Assembly (NCBI RefSeq): GCF_001039355.2
Contig: NW_019774736.1
Span: 372,001 to 436,000, forward strand
From: Lingula anatina
Lineage: Eukaryota > Brachiopoda > Lingulata > Lingulida > Lingulidae
Direction of reading: 5' to 3'
Length of the DNA stretch: 64,000 bases
Shown here: in pieces, positions 12,470 to 24,800 of the stretch
Position numbering within the stretch: the first letter of the stretch is position 1
Layout of the letters: each line of letters begins with the position of its first letter
Translations under genes and position numbers: made by a program
The notes under the pieces: generated by a model
Told to the model about the DNA's origin: nothing
What the model saw: only the letters and a program-made list of their open reading frames with translations
Databases searched by the model: none

Positions 12470-15400
12470 TCACATAGGTTTCATGCATAAAATGGATGAG
12501 TAAGGAATGCAGTTAAAAATTGTTGTATCATCAAAAACTGGCTGCACAATGTAAAAAATATAGAGCAATATGAGAAAGGAAGCCACTAACAGTGGTAGTG
12601 TAAATGCTATAATTATTTTTCTCCTACTTGCATGCCATTTCCCAAATGATATGTAGGGCAGGATAAGTAAAGCTGAAAGCACTCCAAAATAGAATCCTCC
12701 AAGATGAGTGAAATTGTTGATGGCTGGTAGGGTGCCCACAAACAGGATCAAGACAATAACAACAGTAAGTTTGAAGAGTTCCCTCCAGGGCCTGGTTACT
12801 AATCTCCAAGATTGTAATAGTTCCACCAAAAGAACACCAAATAGTCCACAGACAGCACCACTTCCTCCAGCATGGTGATTATAAGGAGAACTAACCATAC
12901 CAACCTGAGAAAACATATCACTTTAATGTCATTAATTAATTTTAGTTTAAGTGTGAATGGGATTCAAATGTTCTGCATCATTTTCATGTAAATAAAACTT
13001 GCCCTTTACTTTCTCATTTTTCTGACAGCCTGAACAGTTTTGGCATTACCTCATATAAAACAATATAACAAAAAATAAAGTTGGTTTAATTTAACTGTTA
13101 TTTTCACATTTCTCCATGCAGTAGTATTGTCATTAATAGACAAAACATGATACAGCTGACAGAGTGTTGCATTCTCTTCCACTGTCAACTACCCAATATA
13201 TATATGACATATCATTCTCAATTAAATAATCATATTTTATATTGTTCTTTAATTTCCTTAACTATGGAGTTTTTTTCTGAGTTTTTGTGGATATATAGTA
13301 AATTTCCCACTGACAAATAGATAAATTTTAATTTCCATACTGCATATGTCACAATATGAACTATCCAATACTTTATATACTTATTTACCATGAGTCCACC
13401 AAAGCCACTGATGAGGTAGATGAGAAACATCCTTAACCAACCAGCCAGCACTTCAATATGCCTGCCAATCATAATCTGAATGACTAGAACCAAAAGAAGG
13501 TGAATGACCCCATGATGGTAGAAGAGGGAGAGAGGAAGTCTCCAAAACTGATATGGACTTGAAGCTTTGTATGGTTTTTCTACATCAGCTACCATGTCTC
13601 CTAGACTGCAGATGCTCTTGAGACAGTTCACCTTAAAAACCAATAAATGGGGATAAGTATAATGCCTTGAATTTAATTAATTATTTAATGGTATGAATAG
13701 TAGTTTGTTCAAGTTATTTCAAATCTACCCAACTTTTATACACAGATTTTATACACAACATATCACTGCATATTTTCAAAGCAAGTGAATCTTGGCAGAA
13801 CTGATTGAAAAACACATTATAAATATTAAAACAAACCTGATACTTCTAATAGACAAATAACCATGTATTATAAACCAAATAGCATCCCCAAACTGTATCT
13901 CAAATTAAAAAAAGTAATTAAAAATGACATTTTAGTAATAAAGTTTACCTGTATGCAATGTTCCAAATCATAATAATATACCCCCTCTAAAAATACACAA
14001 TGTTCATAAGATGCAAGCTGGCACTGGCACTGTAAGCCAAAACAACAAGGTTTCATTCTCTGCAGAACATAATTTTTCCCTGCAGGTCTAGAGGCACAGG
14101 TAAAGTTGCTGTTCCATTTGCCAACACCTTGAAATATGTATAAGATGTTTAATTATCATGTTCATAATCAGCAGTTTTGACAAAAAAATCATAAATGATT
14201 AAAACAAAATTTTAAGAGTGTGCCATTTGGTTGAATGGATTGCTTAATGTCCTTCAAATCATGCTTTAAAATGACTTAGATATCTATAGCTGTTCTACAT
14301 AGTATAGTATGCATGCTTCCTTTATCAAGCATTTTAATCCATAAGTACATTCTAGCTTCAGACCATGCTCTGGAAAATTCTACTGAACAATTTTTTTTGT
14401 TCTTGCTGTTGCTGTTTATATCCTACTATATTGTATAAAACAATGTGGTTACAATTGTGTGATGTCAGTTGCAAATGCTGTTCAAAAAGGGAAGTGCATG
14501 TCTGGTTGGGAACTGAAAAAAATTCATACTGAATTTTTAATATTGAAATATATGTTGACCTCATAAATTAGCAAGTAACATATACTAATGTAATGTATGA
14601 AAAAAGATGCTTTCTCACCATTTGTAAGATCTTCACATTCACTTTGTGTTGTAGTTCCTGCTGTATTACGAACAGCAATTTCACAACAACCCAAAGGAGC
14701 ATTGTTGTGATATTTTTTATCTGTAAACTGGAGACTGATCTTGTAGTCATCACGCATACAAGGAGCATATGCTGCACCAACACCTGCAAAATGATAAAAT
14801 GCAGAAGTATTTGTTGCATTTGATATTTTAAATGAGCAAGACAATCATTAAAGCTTAATAAAACAAATTAGATGAATATGCAGTTCATGTTTAAATCTGC
14901 AACTGAAAATAAAAATATCTCAGTTCAGCATTTGTCTAGTGTATGACCACATACCTCAAGCTAGTTTTATTTGTTAAGCAGCAAGTGTAACAGCCATGTC
15001 ATTATGTTAGTGGCATTTTAGGAAGATCAAATAAAAATGGATCCATACACTTGCTAAAGCATAACACAGGTCGGTTCACTATATATATATGGTTTAGTGT
15101 TACAAGAAAACATTACAGTATCTTGGGTGTGGGCCACAGAAAAGTCCCTAACTGCCATTCTTGCTCTGCTTTCTATGCAAGACATCCCATTTACCTGATG
15201 ATTTCTTTTTATCCACAAAATTTACACAGAATATAGAAGTAATATCATAAAAAATGCTACAGAGAAAATCAGGGATTATGCTGAATCACATTTTCACTTC
15301 TAGCAAAAATTAAGGTTAGACTATGAGGCTTAGTAATTAAGGTAGTAAAATGTTTATTATTTATGTAATACACCCACCCTTTTCAGAGACCAGTTTATGA

Positions 15401-18400
15401 CACATGGCTATATGTATAGTATTTCTGCTTACTGATAAGGTATGCTTCTGATGGTCCAATCCAAAGGTTTGGATAATGCCAGTGGTCGATAGTCTCCAAT
15501 CCCAAAAAAGTTCTTATGCTTCCTTCTGTTTGCAATTGAGGTGTCAACCCAATAGTGGTAATGCCACCTAATCCACATATCACTATCATGGCAATTAGTT
15601 GTAACTAAGTGATACAAAAAAAGTTCTTTCATTTTGGGTGTTTATTGACTTTTTGACATTTCAGTCCAATTAACAGAATATATTCTTCTAATCTAATCAA
15701 ATAAGCCTGTAATTTATCAACCTGACAAATATAAAAAGTTGAAATGCATCCCTAATTACCAGAGAAATAAGGTATATAAACCAGGCCCTGAATGTTGGCA
15801 GCTCTTCCAGTTGTTTCCGTACAAACACGTCTTCTGCGGGTCCACATTTGTTGTGAGTGGAGAGACTGCTCTTCAAATCCTCCCACCTTTTCTTTATGGC
15901 TGTTGAGCCACTGCCATGAGTATAATGATCTATTTCATGAAAAAGAAAAAAAAATTGACCATAAAAAGAAAAAAATATACATAATGGAGCAAGAAAATTG
16001 ATAAATTAAATACATCTGTCATAAATTTTAAAGGATTCACTTTACCCCTTGCAATGTTTAGAGACTCTTCAATTTTGTCATATTTCCACATGAGCTGTTT
16101 TTGCAGTTCTGTTTTTCGTCTTTTTAACTGTTTCTTTTTTTCTGTTTGTTCAAGCTGAAATTTGTTAAAATATGATAAAAAAAGTTAAGAGTAGTGTGTT
16201 ATTCCTGGTACATAACAGTCATATTTTCATATATTGTTCACATTTTCTTAATATGTAAAATGGATGAAAAAAAGATTTCTTACTCAAAGTCTACTTAAAA
16301 TTCTTTCTTTTGGTTTAAGCTTAAAATAAGTTTGTTTAATTAAAAAAAATAGTGCAATATTTCAGAGACATGAAAGTTTCATTTATTTAAAAAAAAATGT
16401 ACTATATTTTAACACATAATAGGTTTCCAAGCAGACACTATGAATTACCATTATTGAGCATTCACCTGAACATAGTTCTTAAAATGATCAAAAGCTTCTC
16501 TTCGGAAGACAAAATCATCTGGTGCCTCTTTTACTTCAGATACTCTTAGGATACTTTCTCTTGCCTAAAAATAAATAAGTGATATTCATAGGGAATAATG
16601 TAAAAAGAAAAATCAAAATTAACATATTTTGGTCATGTCATCTTGATAATACTTACTTTATAAGCTAAATTTTCCTTTGATGCTAAATGATTTGGATGTT
16701 TCCCAAAGTGCTTCTTATTAAACATTGCTTTTGCAAAGGGTATACTTTTTCCAGGATCTGCAACCTAAAAACAAAACTCTATAAGATTTATAAATAAAAT
16801 TACAATTTTTTTTTTTTACATCAAGTTTGATCATCATTGCCACTGCCTCAGTGTAAGCAGTACCATTCTTTAAATACTTAAAGGTAATTCTCTGTTTTTG
16901 AAAATGAAGTCATAGTTTCTATGTCTACATACTTTTAAAATATTAACCCATCTAATAAATAAACCTGATATAAAAATATCCTTCTAAAATGTATTTGGAC
17001 ATGGTAGTTTAAATGATTAGCCAATCATTTAGAACTAAATAATTCAATTATAAATAGTACATAAGATATTGAAGTGCAAAGTGCAGGGGCAAGCCAAGCA
17101 AATGCATTGATTTGTGGGTAAGAAAAAATAGCTTATTTTGAGGAAAATTCAGTTTGGCAGGAAAATCCCAGAGTAGATACTTTTAAGATACATGAAATCA
17201 AACTGATTGAGACATATACCTAAAAGGACCTAATAGCATGATTGATCTTTCAAAAAAGGGAAAAAGGAAGGTGGAGCTGGATTTTTTTTCCTTTTCATAA
17301 ATTTAGGAAGTTCTTTGCCTATTAAATTGAGAAAAGGAATACCAAAATTTATATAAAACTGTATAAACATATCCATCAAATTTTTGTTTATTATTTAAGA
17401 AAGCTTGATATATACTACTATCATCACTGAATGTGATTTATACTGCTCCCCAAAACTGGTTAAAAGCTGTAAGAGATGGCTGTTTAAGATAGAAAGACAG
17501 GCAGACAGCCTGATATCAGCATACCCCAACCAATGTTGGAGGGGGTAAGGATGCAGTGATGGTTGATAGTGATACACTTACTGATACAGTATGTGCAAAT
17601 GTTACTGAAGTTTCTTCTGGCTTAATTATTTGACTGTCCATCATGTTTAAACTTCTGACATCAGATGGGCTAACTTTTTGCTGAACTGTATGATTTTCCT
17701 GTTCATTTATGCTGCCCGATGATGTTTTTGTCAAATATTGCCTTTCAATATCACTGACTTCATCAAGACTTAGGTTACTGACAGTACAGTTCTGAAATCT
17801 TGACAAATCCTGACCAGAGTTTTGGAGTACTTCTGAAGTAACACGACCAGTGATAGGAATAACAGCAGTCAGTTTTCCTTCAGAAGATGCATTGGAAAAC
17901 TGGCTGACTGAGGAAGATGTTCTCTTCAGTTTCAGTTGTAAGTGTCTGTCAACAATATCATCAACATAACCCTTGTATGCTTGGTCAGACTGAAAATTGA
18001 ACTGTATGTTTTTTGCACCAGGAATCCTAGGTATTTTTTGACTGCTATCTGATTTAGACAACTTAGATGTATCCATGGCATCTTGGGTATTTTCCTTAAC
18101 AGGTGAAAAACTTATATTACTTTCACATTCCATTTGTGTATAGGCTGGTTTTGCTAAATCTATAAAAGATTCTTTGTTTTCAAACTCAGAAAGCAAGGGT
18201 CCTCCAATTTGACTGTCATCCTTCCCAAGTTCCTTCCTAGTTTGTGAAAGAAACCGTGTTAAATGTTTTCCCTTTACACTGGAAGTTTGTGAATTGTCTG
18301 TTTTTCTGGGAGATTCTTCAACATTTGCAAAAGAGCTTTGGCATCTATTAATGGTGTGAATACACTTTGAAGCATCTGAGAACCTTGCTTTGGAGATGAT

Positions 18401-19243
18401 TCCCCTGTTTGCATCCCATTCACCAGTGACAGATTCAAAAGATAGCGATCTGTGTTGTTTTGTCTGAAAATGAGCTTAAGCTTACTTTCTTTGTTCATGA
18501 ATATGTCAATTATGAATAATTACAAAATGTTTTATATTCTTATGAGATGTCTTAAAAATGAATCACATTTAGATTTAAATGTAATTTAATTACATGTAAT
18601 TATCAATTACATGTACATTTTAAAGTTATGTTATCACTGATAAGTAGGTAATTATATTTATACACTAACTTTTGACAATAAATTAACCTAAGCTAATATT
18701 GTGTACATAAAAAAATGTCCAATCATATACAACCAATCATATACAGGCTGGCTTCAATATTTAAACATTACAATTTACCCCATCCCTAGGCTCAATTGCT
18801 TCATCTTCTGCTTCCAAGAACTCTTCTAGTCCATCTTCATGCAAGCTTTCTACATTGACCTGTGATAACGTATCTTGTAGATGTTTTATAATGTCATCTG
18901 TAGGATTTTTTTGGCGTGGCCAGAACTCTCGAAGGTTGATTCCAACATGGCCAGACTACAGAGACAAAATTATATTGTGAATAATGGAATAATTTCTACC
19001 TTGGGTGCACTCAGTACAAAAATCAGTGCTGATGGTTTATTAATTCAAAGATTTACTGCTAAAAAAGTTTTGTCAGGTTTTAAGTGAGAAGATTCCATAG
19101 TTCAAAGGTTCAAAATGGTCTGAAAGTTACTAAGAGAGACAAGTTTTAAGTCTACATTTGCTTGGGAGAATTTTTAGAAGTTCATTAGAATTGAGACACA
19201 TTCTTAGCTTTGCTATTTTTGACATATCTAATTAACTTTATTG

Positions 19244-19319
<76 letters not shown>

Positions 19320-19890
19320 ATAATGCTTTGCCATTTCCTTGCTTATATATTAATAGTAATAATTTACCTTTACTTGATTGGTCAACCTCTCCTGCCACCT
19401 TTCCCTCTCAAGGCCGTTACCTTCTGAAACTCCTAAAAAACTCCCAACTACATTGGCAATTTCTCGGCTCTTTGTCTTCACAAATGATCTCTAGAAGAAA
19501 ACGTGTCAGGCAATGAATAAAAGAAAGGATAGACTATGCCAAATAAATGATGATTGCTGACTGACAGACCTGGAAATTGCCGTGTTGGTTCTCCGGTTCT
19601 GTTTGATAATACTATTTGCGTTCTGAAATAATACCAATTCAAGTGTTAAATGGGATAAAACACCCAGTTAATTCAGTCAGAGAGGAAACAATGCCGATGT
19701 CCTCAATGACATAAATTTAGCTTGTACGATTTATTTTTGAATTCGAATAGCGACACAGCTACTACTAGTTTCGTTATTCGTTTTATTTTAGACTATGACT
19801 ACCATTTTAAATAAATACCTTAGTCAGCTGTGAAGAATCTTTCATTCCAGTCGATTGGCTTTTTCTAAACATTGCTACTTTGTCAAACAT
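12470..19890 (-). CDS. iRhom-family rhomboid-like protein (RHBDF), with retained GxSG motif
   Basis: Fourteen exons on the minus strand: 19890-19819, 19622-19570, 19488-19368, 18955-18779, 18463-17582, 16764-16657, 16564-16466, 16154-16046, 15929-15760, 15604-15433, 14783-14619, 14127-13949, 13631-13389, 12904-12470; about 994 aa. The long cytosolic N-terminus (about 570 aa) includes the 294-codon exon and a Lys-rich helix. TM1 starts near FRAWFIYLISLLQLIAMIVI. It is followed by the iRhom landmarks NLWIGPSEAYLI and AYAPCMRDD and a Cys-rich lumenal loop (CCFGLQCQC, EHCVFLEG). The rhomboid core has YQFWRLPLSLFYHHGVIH, LAGWLRMFLIYLISG, GGSGAVCGLFG, VELLQSW, NNFTHLGGFYFG and LPYISFGKW. iRhoms act in ER/Golgi client trafficking, for example of ADAM17. 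This one has Ser in GxSG and the TM6 His but lacks the TM2 Asn typical of active rhomboids. The lumenal loop is shorter than in vertebrate iRhoms. Confidence 0.9.
19245..19316. repeat. (TA)36 microsatellite
   Basis: An uninterrupted TA dinucleotide run of 72 bp lies in an iRhom intron, immediately downstream (on the gene's strand) of the exon at 19488-19368. Frames reading alternating Tyr-Ile across it are artefacts of the repeat. Confidence 0.97.
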
Positions 19891-20031
19891 TGATCTATGT
19901 CTTAAATTAGATTAAAAATAAAATACCAGCCAATACAAGCAGACGATCCGAATTGCGTCAAATTCCGCTTTGTGGTTGTCGCTATTCGTAGTCTTGAAAA
20001 ATTCTTGCAAAAGATGGCGCCATGGTACATG

Positions 20032-20048
20032 GTGTGTGTGTGTGTGTG

Positions 20049-20087
<39 letters not shown>
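20032..20087. repeat. (TG)n microsatellite near the iRhom start
   Basis: A TG dinucleotide run of 56 bp with a single TGCG interruption lies about 140-200 bp upstream of the iRhom ATG. On the gene's strand it reads (CA)n, a potential Z-DNA-forming tract in the promoter region. Confidence 0.95.
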
Positions 20088-20089
<2 letters not shown>

Positions 20090-21434
20090 CTTGACGAATA
20101 GTCTAGTTTCATTTTCACAAATAATGATAATAAAATCAATGAAAATTGAATTGCAGAATAAGAAATTTAACATGTGCGGGTGAATATTTTCTTGCAGGCT
20201 TTTTATTTGTTAAAACTAACAATTTAAGCGTAATGAGATTGAAAGATGTTTCAATGGACCTTAATTACGCCGCAGCATTATTTATTTACGACCCCCCATC
20301 CCACCTACGTACCTCTACGACGCCGCATCTTTACTCCCCAATAAATACATTCCCCGTGGTAAAATGCGACATATAAAACATTTTTGTTTTCAAAAATACT
20401 CTTTTCAAAGCCCGAAAGTAACACATTTTAAATCATCATTTAAATCTGCCGATAGAACTTCTGGGAACGTTTCTTTAATTTGATAAAGATGAGGTGGAGT
20501 ATGGACGCAGGGGAATAACGATACAGGGGCTTTTTGATACGCGTAGCCTAATATCATGATTTTGCTTAAGGAGAGTGACGATGCGGGAGAGTAGGCCTAA
20601 CAATGCCGGTAAAAAGATAACCCACTGTTACCATCGTGAATCTCAAAATGATCATTCGTTTGTGTAGACTCCTATTCACATTCAACAGTGATGTGACGGA
20701 GGGGGGGGGGGGGGGACTTTTAACTGCAGTAATTTATTAGATAAAATTATCCATGGTTTGCCATTTCTGTCCGATGGGTATTTGTCTTCTATTTTCGGTT
20801 TTTGATAGACTCATTTCTTTCAGTTTATAGAGAGCTTTTACACATTTCCAGCCGCATGCCTCGGCTAACCTTTTTAGTTTGTGTGACGTGAAACTGCAAG
20901 TAATGCATGCATATTATGTTCTATAAAGTATTAACAGAAAGGAAGCAAAGGGCAAATCCGATAAGAAAAAGAATAAAACATTTTAAAGAAACGATCCTGG
21001 TCAAACTTGTGGCTAACCCAGTGCCAACGAGTGGGATTTTTTTTTCATCACAGACAGCTCCTACAGCTTTGGGACGCAAACTACGGGGTGCCTTCATTTC
21101 TAACTCGCGCCACGATCTTGTATCTTCTGACAGTTTTGTATATTTTAATTCTGTTCAGTTTCGTTTTAACATTTATTTGGTGGTTTTTGATGAAAACGGG
21201 AAGAGTAAGGAATTTCGTATAATTAACTTTTTATAAATAATTAAAAGGCACGTTAAATTCTGAAAACAAAAGGAACGGTATTACAAGTTCTTAATAAAAA
21301 AATCATAAAAAAATAATAACCATTGCCTACTTTTTCAGCAAATTTAATATTGAATAACATTTAGGCAGAGTGATCATAAGTTCTTGTCAGTTTGCTAAAT
21401 TCCAGTGATACATTTAGGAGTACTATAGCCTACA

Positions 21435-21540
21435 GCGTTAGTGTAAAGGAGCAGTTTGTCAAACTGCTGCATCAAGGAAAAGAAAAAGCGTTAGTGTAAA
21501 GGAGCAGTTTGTCAAACTGCTGCATCAAGGAAAAGAAAAA
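21435..21540. repeat. Two perfect 53-bp tandem copies with an internal palindrome
   Basis: Copy 1 is 21435-21487 and copy 2 is 21488-21540. Each begins GCGTTAGTGTAAAGGAGCAG and includes the inverted repeat GCAGTTTG-T-CAAACTGC. The copies are identical over their length, suggesting a recent duplication. They lie in the 3' flank of NELF-B. Confidence 0.9.
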
Positions 21541-21896
21541 CTTGTTTCCCCTTCAAAATATCGAAAATTTAATCAAAACCATGGAAACTTGAACAACAAT
21601 TCAATCTCCTATCCCTTGATGTGTACAAAACTTGCTGAGGTTCAAATATCCATATAACTGCACCCTAATTCATGAAAGTTCATATACTGCCCTTAATCTG
21701 CAACTCTGTGATTCAGATTCTAGTGTGTCCATCCATGTCCATCGGAGAGATAAGTTATCGCTATAGTTATCAATATAGATATTAAAGCATTATCATTGAT
21801 GTCCATTATACACACTGACACACAAATAATTTAAGTTATCTCCATATATTTGTGTGTTTATAAAAGTGTGTGGGGTTCTGGCACTATCATTCCTGT

Positions 21897-24800
21897 CTAC
21901 TGCATTGGAGTAGGTGCAGGCACACTCATCAGTGGGGAGTTGATGTGTTCTTCTAGTGGTGCTGGGCTAGGCTGGTAGGTGTTGATCTTATCACTTAGTA
22001 ACTGGAATGTGGTATGAACTGCTTCACTATGCTGAAAAAAGGGGAAAAATCATTAAGCTTGCTGAATAAATCCATCACACATAAATGATACTTTCACAGA
22101 TAAACATCATATCTATTATAATACCATTTACATAGACTAAATTCATATCTAAAATAGTTAGTATGTCTGCATTCAAAATTTTATCATTAACCATGCTGCT
22201 AATACCCATATCTACAGGGTGTCCCAAAAAATACTCAATCTGACTGGCCATTACTCAAAAATCTTGTTTGAATTAAGATGTTTATTGACACAGACCAAGT
22301 CTATTTAGTTCAATCAAAGAAAATAACAATTGAATAACTAGAGGATCAGAGAGGCGATACCGCCTCCGAATATTGTACCACCAGCTGGAGCAAGCGCATT
22401 CGTATAGACCCCCACATACACAAAATAAGGGACACAGCCACCAGTCTTATGCTTGACAAGCTATAAAAATGCAATCAACAAGAATTTTCAAAATACGCAA
22501 AAAATATATATAACTTAAAATGGTACAATCAAAGTTAAGTTCATCGTAAGGTAGGTCAAAGGTCAATTTCAAGGTCGCAGTAAATTGCCAGTATATGACT
22601 TCCTATTCAACTTCAATAGTAACTATGGACCTANATAAAAAAAAAAGTAAAGTAAATAAAAAAGATAAATTTTTTTTTTTTTTTTTTTTTTTTGGGGGGG
22701 GGGGGGTATGTGCAGAGAAATGTTCACTGTGAGTTATCCCACTCCCTACCTCAGTACTTGGTTTCATTGCCGTCATTAGTGCCTCTAACCTGTGTGGTGG
22801 CAGGCGGTGGTGGACATACCAGACCAGACGCAGTGTATGTCTCAAAGCACTCTCTTTAGAAATGCTGGGCTGCAAGTGACAGCATATTCAAAGTTATTCT
22901 TTATAAAACTAACACCAATTTGTGAATAAACTTAATATGATTATTGTGTTTGAGTTAGTATGTCATGTTTATATACTGCAATTTCCATCTATGTCCACAT
23001 AACAGGCCCGTAGCCAGCAATTTCAAAAGGGGGGTTCTTTTTCCAAAAAAGTGGACCTTTTACAGTGAAACCTTTGTGTACCTAGCTCAGATTTTACCCA
23101 GATTGGACCTTTTCCTGACAAAAAGGGCGGTGCTTTCAAACCCCCTGAACCCCCCTGGCTACGGGCCTGCATAAGAAGACCCAATGTCAGATAAATGATA
23201 TACTCCTCCACTCTGAAAAGATTTACATTGGAAAAGTATTATAAGAAATAAATTAAAACATAAATCAAGATTCTTACCAACATCAATTCATCAAATACAG
23301 CCATACAGAAGTCCTCCTGGCTGAACTCCTCAGCCATTAAGATGAGATAGGACACTAAGGAGTGCATCATGGTGTCATCATACGCCCTCTCATTCTCACA
23401 GGATGATAGCTCAGGGAGCACCCTCATCAACGTCACTTTGTCCTTCTGCTTCATAGCATGGAGAGCATGATGCAGGGCTATGATGCTGGCCACCTCACTG
23501 TTTCGTATGAAGCGTATATACTGCTCTGGAGGATTTCTAGTCTCTTCTAATTTCTCATCAGGTATTTTTGCACAGATGCTTCGAATGTTGTCATCCACTA
23601 GCATGGACACAATGCCTGGTAGGAAACGTGTCACGATGTTTACATCCTATAGTGAAAAAATATTGACAAAACTTTTGTTTTTCAGTGCTTTAAAGGTACA
23701 TATGAACCGAGCGTCGGTCGAGTGTGGATTCCCAGTAACACATATAAACCACTTCTACTAGTTTCTTAAACGTTTCAAATAAATTCAACATGCCAAGGGA
23801 TAAACTGAATAAATCACTCGATCAGACATAAAAGAGCTTTAGACTGCTTTCTTTAAAATTTTGGTCAGAAATTTAACCTACTTATCTGACCTACTTTTCT
23901 GCCTCATTCATATACGCACAGTACAGAAAGCTAGTAGAAAATTAAAATATCATTTTTCGAGTAATATTAAACAATGTCTTTTGGTAATTATCTTAGTTAT
24001 AGTTTATACTATTTGAAACTACATGCTGGCATTTGGTTTGCCTTTGTGGCAAAAAATTGACTTCATATGCATCTTTAAAGACACAAACATTCTACTACTT
24101 TCCATTTTAATCTTGAAAAAAAAATTGCATTGTGTACATCCTGCTTTTGCATGAAATATTAATTCTGTAAAAGAACAACCAGATAAAAGATGAAAGTATG
24201 TCTGTCAAGCACCTGTCATATTTATTTTTGGGCAATCTACAGATTCAATATTGCTATTTACTTACCAGTTTTGGTTCTTTAAACACTTGGCTATCAATCA
24301 TTTCCCAAGACCCAATTCCAAGCACTAACATTCTAAGCAACAGCAGTATATCTTCATTGTTCTGGATTAAAAGTATATGAAAGTCAGAAGAAATGACTTC
24401 AATTTTATGCAGTTTCATATGAAGACTTCTGCACTATGTTGATGCACCAAACATTTCCATGAAATACCATTAAATGTATGGTAAGAAACTGAAGATATCT
24501 TAATGTATAGCTTTAAAATAGTGCTTTTTTTTTTACCAAAAACAACATTGACAATTATTACAACAACAATCATTGGAACCTACCAAAATAATATTCAAAT
24601 CTTGTAGCAAAATGGTTACATTCTTTAAGACACAGCTACTTCTATAATATAACATTACCCTTGGCAAGCTCTCTGTATTAGAGGCAGATATCAGGTGCTT
24701 CAGTATGGACAAGCTTACAGTGTTTGTGGCAAATGGATCACATAATATCATAGACAGGTCACTGAAAAAGAGAATTTAGAAAATATATGTAAAAATAAAT

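Larger units (their letters stand above)
19891..21896. other. 5' flank of iRhom and 3' flank of NELF-B
   Basis: No gene recognised. The region contains a (TG)n microsatellite (20032-20087), a 15-bp G run (20701-20715) and a two-copy 53-bp tandem repeat (21435-21540). The promoter of the minus-strand iRhom gene must lie in the first few hundred bases. Overlapping open frames at 20907-21236 show no recognisable domain. Confidence 0.6.

Noticed and set aside
19241-19316. Tyr-Ile repeat frame
   Set aside because: Translation of the (TA)n microsatellite.
19912-20173. Thr-His repeat frames on the minus strand
   Set aside because: Translation of the (TG)n microsatellite.
20907-21236. Overlapping open frames of 109 and 71 codons, one hydrophobic, between iRhom and NELF-B
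   Set aside because: No recognisable domain or splice context, and two frames compete over the same bases; most likely chance.
22216-22240. GGGTGTCCCAAAAA-type sequence resembling a transposon end
   Set aside because: No matching inverted end was found nearby, so an element cannot be delimited.
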